DNA of 64,000 bases. It comes from Pachyseris speciosa (taxonomy: Eukaryota; Cnidaria; Anthozoa; Scleractinia; Pachyseridae). Positions 1 to 12,008 of this stretch are shown here, piece after piece (position 1 is the first letter of the stretch; each line of letters opens with the position of its first letter). The DNA lies in contig JAEMWC010000268.1 of the NCBI GenBank assembly GCA_016490735.1, positions 502,501-566,500 on the forward strand, read 5' to 3'. A model generated the notes under the pieces. That model was not told the DNA's origin. It was given only the letters and a program-made list of their open reading frames with translations, and did no database searches. Made by a program: the position numbers and the translations under genes.

Positions 1-1635
1 AAATTTTTTGGTGTCTGCTCACAGAATATCTGGCCGGTTTTTCACGGTTTTTCCAGCCAGTTTATCGGCGGTAATTTAAAAGCAGCTGTGATAGGTTATT
101 TTCTTGTTTATTATAACAACGGCTTGGACAACAGTCTTTTGAATTCTTGTTGACCGGTTTTTTAATGCGTATGCAAATTAGGGAAAAAGGTTCCGTGTTT
201 TATACGAACGCAAATTTCATGAAAAAAAAAATCTTAGGAAAAAAGTGCGCATTGTTCACGGGTAAATACGGTAAACTGTTACTTGGCATTACAGCATGTC
301 TTGAGCAAACTACTCTTCTACTACAGTGGTTTCAAAACTCCCATTCCACAACGTATATTAATCAATAAACAACAGTCAAGATACAACAAACGAATCAAAT
401 CGTAAAACAGAAAAATGTATTACACTGCATTTCAAACCACTTTATAGGCTTGATAATTCCCTATATCACCTCCCTGACACAGTATCTTACTTACTCCACG
501 AGCTTACCACAGGATGCCTTTGATTACCTTTAAAGTTGAATTTTCTTCTTTGGTAAGAAAAGAATGGCGGAATGCCGTTTCCAGCAGAATCCCCTTCAAA
601 AAATCTAACTTTGCAAGCCCGTGCGGGAACGAATTCTTTTGTTCCAAAACACTGTTGGTCACGTCCACGGAACTGTTTTTCTATCACAGTTTCAATCCAC
701 CACGGTAATCAGCATTGAAGATGGACTTTTCTCAAGCCTACTTGGATGAAGATAAGTCTTCATAGAAGCGCCGTGAGTACTGTGGGTGTTTCGCAAGTTA
801 AAAGTTTTCGCAAGTTCCAAGTATCGCCGGCCATTTTGTTATATCAGTCTTTTCTTATTCCCAGGCTTATTACGGATAGAAATCCTCGGTAAAAGACTGA
901 GAATGAAAACAAACCCTTGCGGCGAGATCGCGGCAAAGTTAAACAGAAAGAAATAAAATTTTCAATACGCCGCGCTTTCATATACCACGAATGTCCGATA
1001 TATCGCTTAAACAGACCAAAATCGATTTATTTATTAGGGGAAATTTTCCAGATAACAAACTTTCTTTATTATCTTTATTTCTTCGCTGTTGTAGACAACA
1101 GTAGATTACTCGACAGGGCCATCTTTGTTTGTTTTGTTTTGTTTTTTTTTTTAATTTTGAACCGCCTGTAATTTTCTATGGCAACGATCATCCATGCAAT
1201 AGCATCTCGCCAAAGAAAGAAATCCAACTTACATGGGCGGCCAAACGGACGAAGAATGTTGGATGAAGCAACTTTGTTCGATAGTTTGGCCGGGGCTTAA
1301 GAAACTTGTTTTGCCTTTATGCCGTATAGCCGATTCATCATCTTTTAGAAAGTGAGCAATTAGAAACTCTCCCTCCTTTGGAAATCCCAATTACAAAAGT
1401 GAGTGTAATCCTCCCATAAGCCTACACGTGATACATTAATTCAACTTGCTTTACAGTCGGTACATCTTTGTAACACACGATTTTTGGATAGCTGTAGGAT
1501 TGATTAGAACAACCTCCACCTGCATCCAAGTCAAAGCGCCCTACACTTCAATTTCAAGTTACAATTAAGTCATCTCACCTTCCTTCTTTTGCTCCCCCTA
1601 TACAGGATCCAATAATATCATACCTTCACAGAGGT
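1..1635. other. Flank without a recognised gene
   Basis: Short open frames of 60-85 codons at 147-368, 514-708 and 917-1171 (plus) and 487-687 (minus) show no domain, repeat or convincing splice context. The stretch is AT-rich with T-runs near 1130-1155. It could be intergenic or an upstream intron of the large gene. I see nothing else to call. Confidence 0.5.
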
Positions 1636-1735
1636 TTTGTGTATCATCACAAATGCAATTTTCTTCCGTCTCTGCACCACCAGGTTAGTCAATCATATTT
1701 TTAACTTAAATGATTTGCCAAAGCTCGACAGTTAC

Positions 1736-1776
1736 CTGATGAAGGTCGAGAGACCGAAACGTTTTTATAAATGTTT
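1736..1776 (+). ncRNA. Hammerhead-ribozyme-like motif, probably a retroelement remnant
   Basis: The core CTGATGA (1736-1742) is followed by a perfect 4-bp helix GGTC/GACC with GAGA loop (1744-1755), then GAAA (1756-1759) and a possible short helix III (CGTTT...AAATG, 1760-1773). Core and helix II match the hammerhead fold CUGANGA-helix II-GAAA. I could not find a convincing helix I, so activity is doubtful. Such motifs are known in Penelope-like elements and retrozymes. Confidence 0.4.
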
Positions 1777-1892
1777 TTTATATTTTGTCTTATTTGAACC
1801 AAAAGATGTCCATATGTTGATTTGCAGAACTGCTTGCAGAGTGCTTAATCACAAATGACGAGAAAACACAATTTCGTTTTGTTGCACCTATA

Positions 1893-1921
1893 TTTCAACC
1901 ACATTCAGTGATCTTCTTCAG
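1893..1921 (-). ncRNA. Second hammerhead-like core, minus strand
   Basis: On the minus strand CTGAAGA (1915-1921) leads into a helix that pairs GATCAC with GTGGTT around a short loop, then GAAA (1893-1896). This again fits CUGANGA-helix II-GAAA. It lies about 120 bp from the plus-strand motif in opposite orientation, as expected for remnants of inverted retroelement copies. Helix I is not evident. Confidence 0.35.
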
Positions 1922-2106
1922 GGTGACTAACTAACCGTAACCTTTTACCACTTTTTAAATTGCTGAATTGTCAGGCCACGCACAAGTAACTAGTAATACA
2001 AACCCTAACGGACCAATTACGTCATCTTCTTCACGCGCTCACACTGTTTTTCTTGTTTTACCCTTAAATACCATCATCATCGTGCGGAAGCCTTGTTCCT
2101 ACACTG

Positions 2107-3905
2107 GTGATGATGACACTACAACTCAGTCTTACGTACGAGAAAAAGTTTCCTATGAGATTGAAAAAACTCTACAAACTAACATCACAACAAAAGTTTC
2201 CAGGATGCTCATGCCTCTCAGTAAAAGTAATATCCTACTTGGCTAAATGCTTTGGATACTGTGTAGTCCAGAATAAGAACAATCCAGAATCCCTCCACAC
2301 AGAAATAAGGAACATTATTCCTCACGCATTTGGAAAGCATGAAAATTGCAGTGAAACGTGGTGCCAGTTCAAGAAAGATCCAACAATTTACAGACATATA
2401 GTGAACTGCAATTTGGTAAAGATATGCACGGAGATGACTTAGAGAAGGCCTTGACAAAGGTTTTTGGAAGATTATTCAACTGACATTGTAGTAAAAAAAA
2501 AAAAAAAACTCGCCCAATTCCTAGCGAAATGAGACATTCGATAACGTTGTTGGATCAAAAAATCCCAAAATACGTTTTTACGGTGGGAGTGAAAGCAATG
2601 TTTCCGGGTTTCTTGCGGAGTAAGTCAAGCTAATGAAGGACACAGTTATATCTGCAAAACTTTGAAAGAGGTAAACATTGATCCCGGTTCTCACTGTACC
2701 ACTTTCGATGAAGCCGTTGATGTTAAATCTTCAAAAGAAAAGTTGAGAAAATCTTTCAAGAAACGACGATCGCAATTACATCGTGCAAAATTGGGTTCTA
2801 ATGTGAGGAGTGAGGCAAGAGAAGGGGCCACTTACGGAATTAACGTCGGTCTAAATTTGGATGCAACAAAGAATGACTCCATCGCCAAACTACTGAAGTT
2901 AGCTGAGCAGTTAGAAAAGACTAGTTATCAGGAGTATGAAAGCATGGTGCCACCATTTAAAACACGCCCAAAACAGCCAAAAATCTCTTACAACGAAGCA
3001 ATAAGATATCAATTTGTAGTTTTTGATATTGAGACAACTGGATTAAGTAAACAAACACAGATTTGCCAACTAGCGGCTATTACTAAAGAGGGTAAACATT
3101 ACAACGAGCATGTTCTACCTACATGTGACATCGACCACCATGCTTCTCGAATCAACAAATTATCTGTTCACCACTTTCCTGTTTAATGACAAAACGGATT
3201 GTCACACTATTTTGATTGGCCACAATTCATCTGTTTTCGACACCCCTGCTCTTCTACGATGCGCTGGACCTGTTGTAAAGGACTGCTGTCATCAAATCAT
3301 GTCTTCTTCGCCGATAGCCTTCACCTCGTACGAGCACTCATCAAAGCTGGTAACCCTTCACTAAATCCTGAAGGGAAAGTTTGCAAAACAAATCTCCCTG
3401 TTGTTTTTCAACTGTATTCATTGGGCAGTTTGCGGCACATGATGCTTTGGAAGATGTTTTTGCACTTCTTCGCGTACTTTTTCAATTATATTTGAAGCTA
3501 ACAGTCGCTGACATCGTCAACAACAGCAATATCAAATCCACGTCCTTCGCTCACGACGACATGCAGTTTCTCGATGAACGCCTCGAACGCATGCAAACTT
3601 TATTTCAAAGACAAGCTCTATTCACAAGGTGACGATGGACTTGTCAAGCAAACCGTAATTAAAAAAATTGCAGAAAGCGGCATATCGTATCGAGATATAT
3701 CCGATCTATATGCCAAAGCTGTTAAAGAAGCATTGGTTGCCATTCTCAGTAAGGCGCCAACAAATTCGTCATCAAGTCCCATCCACGCCACGAGGAACAA
3801 AACATCCGGCTACTTTGGCAAAAATAATAGAGTACTTTGATAAAAAACAAAGTCTCAAAGACATATTGGTCCAGGAGAAATGTAGAATCGTCCAATTGTA
3901 ACTTG
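2107..3905 (+). pseudogene. Decayed Mutator-like transposase with C-terminal DEDDh exonuclease
   Basis: Frame pieces on one strand read as the end of a transposase followed by an exonuclease. 2107-2442 contains IIPHAFGKHENCSETWC, typical of the Mutator-like transposase domain that in invertebrates is often fused to an exonuclease. 2662-3186 carries a basic linker (FKKRRSQLHRAK, EAREGATYG) and Exo I motif FVVFDIETTGL. The frame then shifts: Exo II (ILIGHNSSVFD) is near 3215-3245 and Exo III (AHDALEDVFALL) near 3435-3475. A C-terminal piece (KKIAESGISYRDI) sits at about 3660-3700 and ends near 3860-3901. At least four frame changes and several stops make it non-functional. The 5' part of the transposase is missing or unrecognisable. 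The family call rests on motif recognition. Confidence 0.65.
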
Positions 3906-4878
3906 TTAAACAATCTTGTAGTACAAAACATCACATGTACAAAACTCCGCGAAATCAACAAGCCTAATCTCATGCGGCCTCGCGCACATGCGGCCTTGAT
4001 GCACATGTGCAAATGCTTATCTTGTCGTGTCGAAATTTTTGAATTTTTATGACTTTAACCTCTTATATTTCCGCTTCCGCTTGGTAGATTTTTTTTTTCC
4101 ATTTTCCGGTGACAACTAGGATCAATTGGCAGCGTACATATTCCCTTTTTAAAAAATTCTGTAGGTAGGAAAAAATTAAGAGAAGAATAGTCAGAAAGAA
4201 GAGTTTTCTTAATCTGCCCTACATACCTTTTTTAACTGAAATATTTTGAAGCTCATTTCTGGCAACATATAATATAGCAGTTTGAGAAGATTTCACCGAC
4301 CATTTTTTTAAATAAGACAATAGATTTCGATTTTGGGGCTGAACTGAATGCTTTATATGGTTGCCATGGTAACGGAGTTTCTGAAATAAATATAATATAA
4401 TGAATCTATGATGTTTCTTTTATTTCTCTGGCAAATTTCATACTGGTACGATGAACTAAGCAGTATTTACTGCATTTGTTCTACGTTTACTTCGGCTATC
4501 TCAAAGCAATAATGTGAAGTGAGGTCAGTGATTCTTGCTGCAACGACCGGGAGTGCGTGTGTTGTCTGTTGCAAGGCTTTTGTAAAGGAAGGTTTCATAT
4601 TGTATGCATGCGTTATGCCACCTAAATTTAGCGGGATTTTCCAATGAACACGGATCTGAAAACATACAATGTTTTCTGTGTTTTACAGCCATCGAACAGA
4701 TCGAAACGTTGAGCGATAGAAATCTTGTGTAAAGAAACGGAGCATTTAATTTGTACGAACAAATTCTTTCTCTTCAGTTCACTGTACATCCCACATAAGT
4801 TTATATTTGTAAACAGTATCTGAGAAAACTGAAAAAGCGACATGGCATACATGGACTTCGCAACAACTTGCAAAAAAT
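3906..4878. other. No gene seen
   Basis: AT-rich sequence. The minus-strand frame at 4628-4894 has no recognisable domain and runs into the MITE end. Nothing else to call. Confidence 0.4.
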
Positions 4879-5328
4879 CAGGGGCACCCAACAACCAAAA
4901 GCTGTTAATAGAAAGCCATTTTTAAGTGCCTTATGGTGTTTGAAGTCTGTTTAAAGCGATGTTTTCATAAGATAGAAGAAGTTCATCTGTTCGGATTCCC
5001 TAGCTGAAATTTTTAATTGCCCGAAAATGTTAGGGAACAAAATCTTCCTTTGAGAAAATGCAAGCTGAAATTAAATTTCCACGCACTTTCTAGAACTATT
5101 TTCTTTCCGAAAATGATAGCTGACGTTTTTGACTGCCAAAAACAGCAATTACGACCTTTCCGAAAACCTTAGGCGTTATGATTTCCCAATTCCGAATCTT
5201 TTAGGCTACGTTTCCTGACGTTTTAGTTACGAAAATCCGAGTGTACTCTTTAATCGTCGCCGAAAGCGCAAGGCGAATTACCCTCCACCGAACAGATATC
5301 TACCGAAACTTGTCGTTGGGTGCCCCTG
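4879..5328. mobile_element. hAT-like MITE, 450 bp
   Basis: The left end begins CAGGGGCACCCAACAAC and the right end is the inverse of CAGGGGCACCCAACGAC, giving terminal inverted repeats of about 17 bp with one mismatch. The CAGGGG start is typical of hAT superfamily ends. Flanks share AAAAAT, compatible with part of an 8-bp target duplication. The interior contains no transposase frame, so this is a non-autonomous copy. Confidence 0.7.
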
Positions 5329-7445
5329 AAAAATCGACAAGTAGATTTTCGAAGATCACCGCCGTAAATCTTTCAAAGTAGTAGCATTGGCTTCTCCTGA
5401 GAAGAGAATTTTCTTAGAAGAACCGGTTTCTTCTTTGCCGAACGATCGTGGCTCCTCGCTAGTTGTTAACGCTTCAACGCCTGTCAACTGTCTTCCATGC
5501 GGATTCTACACGCGTAATTCTCAACTTTTCCCCTGTTAGGCCTGCGATCAATAAGCGAGTTGCTGAAGAGTCAAGAAGAGTCAAATTAAGGTTTAGTGGT
5601 CGAACAAGAATAGTGAACACGCTGACGGAAGAGCTGAAATTGGAAAGCAATGTTGTCTGGGCACATTCGACCAGATACCCACAACGGCCTATAATGTTTC
5701 ATTATTTATGCGAAATTTAAAACCAAACAGCGGGATACTGGAACACGATTAGCGACGCTGCTTCCCAGACGTCCCTTTTCCGCGTGCAACAAAGGAAATA
5801 GGAGACGTCTGCACGCAGGCTAAAATATGGCGGCGCTAGGCTTTCTTCGAGCAAAGCTACTTTTGGCCTTTTCAAAATGAAATTCGCGTTTATCTGAGGC
5901 CGTATCTACCCGATCGACGGAAGTTAACTCAATTTACATAAGAAAATTTGTTTCCTGAGATTAATGCATATTAAAGTTCCAAAGAGGAAATTCCCGCTTC
6001 TGCTGCGATCGATCGTGTCGGGAACCGGGAGCATAAGGAGCCGGAAAGTAATCGTAAAACTGCAAAAGTGGAATATCGCTGCAATTTTACCTACAGGTAA
6101 TACAGCTCAACATTCTACCATTTCTATGCCTCACCACCTCCTGTTGTTAGTCGCTAATCAAATCTGTAGATCTGACATGTGTCAGAATTGCATGCAGTTA
6201 GCATGTGTTCTGCGAGCAATTTAGTCAAGTTCACGATTTCGCATGGTGTTATTCGACATAAACATGCTTAGTCATGCCACAAGTTGTGGGGAAATTATTT
6301 TAAGTTAGTCCAAAGGTCTGGCCAAACAGTGAAAAGAACAACTGTGGACTAAATCCACCGTACTGAAATCAACTCGGAGCGTGGGCTGCAAACAAAGCTA
6401 CGGTAGGTGCCCGTGCGTGTACGCATAATGGTTCGCGGCAGTCAGCAAAGCGCGTGAGCAAATTAAATGTCGATCTTTTAGAATCCAGATTTTTAAATGC
6501 TCAAATCAAGAAGGTTTTTGCAAGACTGCACGCCTGGTGACCCCCTCTTTTGTTGTTAAAATATCTTTTTTTTTTTTTATGTTGAGGAAACGTCACACAA
6601 AATTCAAGAATTTTTTTATCATAGAAATCTTACACTGTTCATAAATTGCCCTTTCTCTCGTTTAAAAAAAATGCGCTCGATTAAAAAATTTTAAAAACAT
6701 TTTGCAGTTTTCTTTACAAATGACAAAAGTAATCCCGTGAAAAAAAAAATGGGGGGTCACAGAGCTGATTTTTAAATTATAAGTACCATAAGTTTTAATG
6801 CATGCAGCTCTCAATTACCCTCAAGTATCTTTGCCATGGTAACAGCTGATGATATAGATGCACTAATAGTTATTTTTGGCCAACAACTAAATGTATAATG
6901 TAATCTTGCAAAAGTTTTCTTACGGCCTTGGTTTGCCTTTTTGTTCTTTTCTCTCAAAGTTTACGTTGTGAAAAAGCTGAAAACTGGTACGAGCCACCTT
7001 AAATTTATAGCACCCCTTTGGTACGCAAAGGGTTAATTATTTGCACTGCCAGACATCTTGTACTCAGCAGTGCCTCTGCATGTGGCTGCGTTCGACACCA
7101 AAGGGGCAGCGACCTCCAGTGGAATCGATTCAAAAGTGCAGGTCATTCGAATGCGATCATTCTGTCATGAAGCATGCGCTATATAAGCTTTTAAGTAAAT
7201 TGTTTAATTTAAACTCTATACCAGAATCGATTTGAGGTATAAAGTCAGGAAATGCATACATGAACGGCAAAAATAATGGGAGAAATAGGTCAAAAATGTA
7301 CATTTACTGAAATTCACAAATACCAATTCTATAATCTGTAACTCAATTATTTTTGAACAAAATTGAGGCTTAATCCCAACGTTTTGTGGTAGAATATCTG
7401 ATAATATCAAGATCGTATTAGCTTAACTATATTATCATTTTTCAG
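5329..7445. other. Upstream of the first supported exon; weak exon candidate only
   Basis: Mostly AT-rich with no domain-bearing frame. An ATG at 5964 opens 44 codons to a donor-like CAG/GTAATA at 6096/6097, ending in phase 1 and so compatible with the acceptor at 7446; the peptide is basic and has no clear signal sequence. An inverted GGTGACCCCC/GGGGGGTCAC pair (about 6538-6763) marks a small repeat. An ATGGCGGCGC motif at about 5827 opens only 17 codons. Confidence 0.3.
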
Positions 7446-7889
7446 TAACTTCTACGCTGATGTCATTATCAAAAGTGGTGTCCAAATCACTTTCTTCAAG
7501 CTCCTCAACGAGTCCTTCGTCATCTGTCTTAGTAACTGCTAGTGCGTCAGTATCTCCAAGTACATCCGTATCGCCTTCAGTGTCTTCTTTGCTGAAGCCA
7601 TCATCAGAAGCGATGTCCACATCACTTTCTTCAACCGCCTCATTGAGTCCTTCATCACCTGTGTCAATGAGCTGGAGTGTGTCGGTAACTCAAAGAACAT
7701 CCGTATCGCCTTTAGCGTCTTGTTTGCTCGTGATATCCTCACCAGTGGCGATGAGCTCAAGTACTGCAATAGTCACAGTTGAGGAAACAGACGTATTGTC
7801 ATCATCCACGCTCGCTTTAGTAATTCCGCTATTGGTAACACCGACAGGATTATTCACACAATCACTTCTTTCAAGTACGATTGGCAGAG
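7446..7889 (+). CDS. Ser/Thr-rich mucin-like exon
   Basis: Acceptor TTTTTCAG ends at 7445 and donor G/GTGAAT begins at 7890. The 444-nt exon is open in phase 1-1 (148 codons). It encodes mostly Ser, Thr, Val, Pro and Leu (for example SASVSPSTSVSPSVSS) with no Cys pair and no domain. A 135-nt (45-codon) internal tandem repeat is visible: ACATCCGTATCGCC recurs at 7562 and 7697, and TCACTTTCTTCAA near 7486 and 7621. The composition predicts a heavily O-glycosylated stalk N-terminal to the Ig array. Exact phase match to Ig-1 supports it as part of the same gene. The opposite frame is acidic and also open, and is taken as a shadow. Confidence 0.6.
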
Positions 7890-8410
7890 GTGAATATTTT
7901 TGTATTCTTTTTGCGAATGTTTAAGAGCAGGTCTGTGAGAAAGTAAAGGAAAGTTGGAATATAAAATTACCCCCCCCCCTTCATTTTATGTGTGGAGGTA
8001 GGTTGCCTGGGGGAATGAGCGAAAATGGCCATATGTGGGCCACCTGATCTATCGTTGTCATGGTAACCACAATTCATCATACCCACCTCCAACCCATGTT
8101 TATAGCAAAGTTTTACTCTGAAATGGGAATTATTTTCATACCATGTTCATGAAAACAAACAAAAAATTGCATAAGTATCGATCCATTAAAGAGTTGGTGT
8201 TTAAAAATGACGAAACCATTTTGAGCCACCTTAAAGCACATGGTAAAGGGGTTAGATTCCAGTGCCCCTAGGTCTGATAAATTGAAACTTTTCGAAACCA
8301 AATAAAAACTGCAACTATAACGTCCCCAGGTATGGTACCCAAATTTGCAATGAGACACTTCCGGCATCAAGCCATTTTTTTAATAAAATGACGTTTTTTC
8401 TTTATTACAG

Positions 8411-8692
8411 ATCAGCCTGAGTTTACAGCTCAGCCACAAAGCCAGGACGTAAGGGAGGGAGATAACGTCACATTATCCTGTAACGCCAGTGGAAATCCAG
8501 GACCGACATTTTCATGGACCAAAGATGGAACAGCTGGAAATACAAATGCAAATCACAGGATCATTTTATCATCACAAAACAAGCAGTTGACTATAACGAA
8601 TGTGAGTAGAACAGACAGCGGACATTACCGATGCATTGCAAACAACTCTCAGGGAACGGTTATCTCCAATGCTGCCACCCTCAATGTGCAGT
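8411..8692 (+). CDS. Ig-domain exon Ig-1
   Basis: Acceptor TTATTACAG, donor GTAAGT, 282 nt, phase 1-1, 94 codons. It starts QPEFTAQPQSQDVREG; core Cys residues lie in VTLSC and YRC, the core Trp in FSWTKDG and the DxGxYxC motif is DSGHYRC. The C-D region is variant (TAGNTNANHR). Sequons NVT, NAS and NVS are present. Reading through the donor stays open for about 50 codons into a very hydrophobic stretch. Confidence 0.88.
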
Positions 8693-9183
8693 GTAAGTAC
8701 AATGTTATACCTTTCTTGTTTTTCTTGTTCTTGTTGGCGTTGCTGCTGTTCGTCTTCGTTTTGCGGTTCTTTTTCGTTTTCTCCTTGATCTTCTTCTCTC
8801 TTCTTTTCCTTAGACAGTTTTGTTCTTCTTCACCTAGTTGTATTTTTTAAGATAACAGTGGCTAAACATAGCGGTTTTAGATGCTATGAAAATGGCATTA
8901 GTAAAGGTAGCAGGATTAAACTTTCCATGACGTTTCTCTGCAATGAAGTTTGTCTTAAATTATTGCCGGTTGTCGCATTGTAGTCGAAGTCTTCCTTATG
9001 GTAAAGTAAGTCGCTAGCAGCCAACACCTTTCAGTACACCAAATCTTCGGTTCCATTGTACAGTGGATATCCTTGAAGAAATAAAAAGTGTTGATGATAC
9101 CCAAAATCTGCAAAGAAAAATTACGTTAATCAAGCATGTTTTAAGAATTCAGAACTGAGTTGTATGTTTTTTACTTATTACAG

Positions 9184-9465
9184 ATCAGCCTGAGTTTACA
9201 GTTCATCCACAGAATCAGACAGTGAGAGAAGGAAAGAACGTGACATTATCCTGTAACGCCAGTGGTAATCCAGTACCGACTCTTTCATGGACCAAAGATG
9301 GGACAGCTGTTAATACGAATGCCAATCCCAGGGTCACTTTATCATCGCAAAACAAGGAGTTGATTATAAGCAATGTGAATAGAACAGACAGCGGAAAATA
9401 CCGATGTATTGCAAACAATGCTCAGGGGACGGTTAACTCCAGTGCTGCTACCCTTGATGTGCAGT
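9184..9465 (+). CDS. Ig-domain exon Ig-2
   Basis: 282 nt, phase 1-1, acceptor TATTACAG, donor GTAAGT. It carries VTLSC, LSWTKDG and DSGKYRC. The A' strand differs from other copies (VHPQNQTVREGKN) and adds an NQT sequon; NVT, NAS, NRT and NSS follow. The frame stays open past the donor into a hydrophobic segment ending near 9539. Confidence 0.88.
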
Positions 9466-10010
9466 GTAAGTCATATGTTATACCATTCTTGGTGTTGTTA
9501 GTTGTTGTTTTTTCTCGGTTCTTCTTCTTCCTATTCTAATTCTTTTTATCCTTTTCTTCTTCACTCTTCTAATTCTTTTTCCCGTTGTAATTCTTGTTCT
9601 TTTTGTTCTTCTTCTGCCTCGTCGTCGTCCTCCTCGTATTTGTCCTTTTCTCGTTTCTCCTTTTACTTGAATTTAATAGCGATAAGAGTGTCTAAACGTA
9701 CCGGTTTTAGCTTGTATGAAAATGGCGCTAGTAAAAGTGCCAGCTTTTGAACTGTCACAACCTTTCTCCAATATCTAGTTCCTCCTAAAGAAGAACAACG
9801 TAAAATCAATATTAGTGCTGGTTTTCTTCTCCTTCCCAAAGAAAGTTGTTAATTGCCAAAATCTCGCAGAACAAATCGTCGGTGTCCACTGCACTGTGGA
9901 CATGCTTGAAGACATCAAAAGTCTTAATGATAAACAAAATTTCCAATGAGACATTTCTGACATCAAGGATCTGTTTTTAATAAAACGAGTTATTATTTTC
10001 CTTATTACAG

Positions 10011-10292
10011 ATCAGCCTGAGTTTACAGCTCAGCCACAAAGCCAGGACGTTAGAGAGGGAAATAACGTCACATTATCCTGTAACGCCAGTGGAAATCCAG
10101 AACAGACCTTTTCATGGACCAAAGATGGAACAGCTGTAAATATAACTGCCATTCCCAGGATCATTTTATCATCGCAAAACAAGGAATTGACTATAACCAA
10201 TGTGAGTAGAACAGACAGTGGACAATACCGATGCATTGCTAACAACTCTCAGGGGACGGTTAACTCCAGTGCTGCTACCCTTGATGTGCAGT
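10011..10292 (+). CDS. Ig-domain exon Ig-3
   Basis: 282 nt, phase 1-1. Nearly identical to Ig-4, including the flanking introns. It reads NPEQTFSWTKDG where most copies have NPGPTFSW, and AVNITAIPR. Canonical Cys, Trp and DSGQYRC are present. The donor TGTAAGTAA would stop at once if unspliced. Confidence 0.88.
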
Positions 10293-10838
10293 GTAAGTAA
10301 CATGTTATACCATTCTTGGTGTTGTTAGTTGTTGTTTTTTGTCGGTACTTCTTCTTCTTATTCTAATTCTTTTTATCCTTTTCTTCTTCACTCTTCTAAT
10401 TCTTTATCCTGTTGTAATTCTTGTTCTTTTTGTTCTTCTTCTGCCTCGTCGTCGTCGTCGTCGTCGTACTTGTCCTGTTGTTGTTTCTCTTTTTATTTGA
10501 ATTTAATAGCGATAAGAGTGTCTAAATGTACCGGTCTTAGCTTGTATGAAAATAACCTTACTAAAAGTGGCAGCTTTTGAACTGTCATAACCTTTCTCCA
10601 ATATCTAGTTCCTCCTAAAGTAGAAATGGTAAAATCAATATTAATGCTGGTTTTCTTCTTCTTGCCAAAGAAAGTCGTTAAATGCCAAATCTCGCAGAAC
10701 AAATCGTCGGTGTCCACTGCCCTATGGACATGTTTGAAGACATGAAAAGTCTTGATGATAAACAAAATTTCCAACGAGACATCTCTGACATCAAGGATCT
10801 GTTTTTAATAAAACGAGTTATTATTTTTCTTATTACAG

Positions 10839-11120
10839 ATCAGCCTGAGTTTACAGCTCAGCCACAAAGCCAGGACGTAAGAGAGGGAAATAACGTCACA
10901 TTATCCTGTAACGCCAGTGGAAATCCAGAACCGACCTTTTCATGGACCAAAGATGGAACAGCTGTAAATATAACTGCCAATCCCAGGATCATTTTATCAT
11001 CGCAAAACAAGGGATTGACTATAACCAATGTGAGTAGAACAGACAGCGGACAATACCGATGCATTGCAAACAACTCTCAGGGGACGGTTAACTCCAGTGC
11101 TGCTACCCTTGATGTGCAGT
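10839..11120 (+). CDS. Ig-domain exon Ig-4
   Basis: 282 nt, phase 1-1, starting 828 bp after Ig-3. NPEPTFSWTKDG, AVNITANPR and DSGQYRC are visible. The upstream intron is open in frame from 10682, and the frame also continues through the donor into SYVIPFLVLLVVVFSRY, ending at 11194. Confidence 0.88.
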
Positions 11121-11665
11121 GTAAGTCATATGTTATACCATTCTTGGTGTTGTTAGTTGTTGTTTTTTCTCGGTACTTCTTCTTCCTATTCTAATTCTTT
11201 TTATCCTTTTCTTCTTCACTCTTCTAATTCTTTATCCTGTTGTAATTCTTGTTTTTTTTTGTTCTTCTTCTGCCTCGTCGTCGTCCTTCTCGTATTTGTC
11301 CTTCTCTCGTTTCTCCTTTTACTTGAATTTAATAGCGATAAGAGTGTCTAAACGTACCGGTTTTAGCTTGTATGAAAATGGCGTTAGTAAAAGTGGCCGC
11401 TTTTGAACTGTCATAACCTTTCTCCAATATCTAGTTCCTCCTAAAGTAGAACAAAGTGAAATCAATATTATTGCTGGTTTTCTTCTTCTTGCCAAAGAAA
11501 GTCGTTAATTGCCAAATCTCGCAGAACAAATCGTCGGTGTCCACTGCACTGTGGACATGCTTGAAGACATCAAAAGTCTTGATGATACACAAAATTTCCA
11601 GTCAGACATTTCTGACATCAAGGATCTGTTTTTAATAAAACGAGTTATTATTTTCCTTATTACAG

Positions 11666-11947
11666 ATCAGCCTGAGTTTACAGCTCAGCCGCAAAGCCAG
11701 GACGTAAGAGAGGGAAATGACGTCACATTATCCTGTAACGCCAGTGGAAATCCAGGACCGACATTTTCGTGGACTAAAGATGAAACAGCCGTAAATATAA
11801 CTGCCAATCCCAGGGTCACTTTATCATCGCAAAATAAGGTGTTGACTATAACCAATGTTGATAGAACATACGACGGACAATACCGCTGTATTGCAAACAA
11901 TACTCAGGGAACGGTTACCTCCAATGCTGCTACTCTTGATGTGCAGT
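11666..11947 (+). CDS. Ig-domain exon Ig-5
   Basis: 282 nt, phase 1-1, 827 bp after Ig-4. Differences: GNDVTLSC loses the NVT sequon, the WTKDE variant replaces WTKDG, and the usual DSG before the second Cys is YDG (RTYDGQYRC). NNT gives a new sequon. Read-through passes into a long Leu/Phe run from the TTG/TTC repeat. Confidence 0.87.
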
Positions 11948-11973
11948 GTAAGTACAATGTTATACCATTCCTT

Positions 11974-12008
<35 letters not shown>

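Noticed and set aside
10682..10838. Open frame in the intron before Ig-4 (and 11509 before Ig-5) as a longer exon
   Set aside because: The intron copy before other Ig exons has stops or shifts in the same segment and the acceptor is conserved; open by chance.
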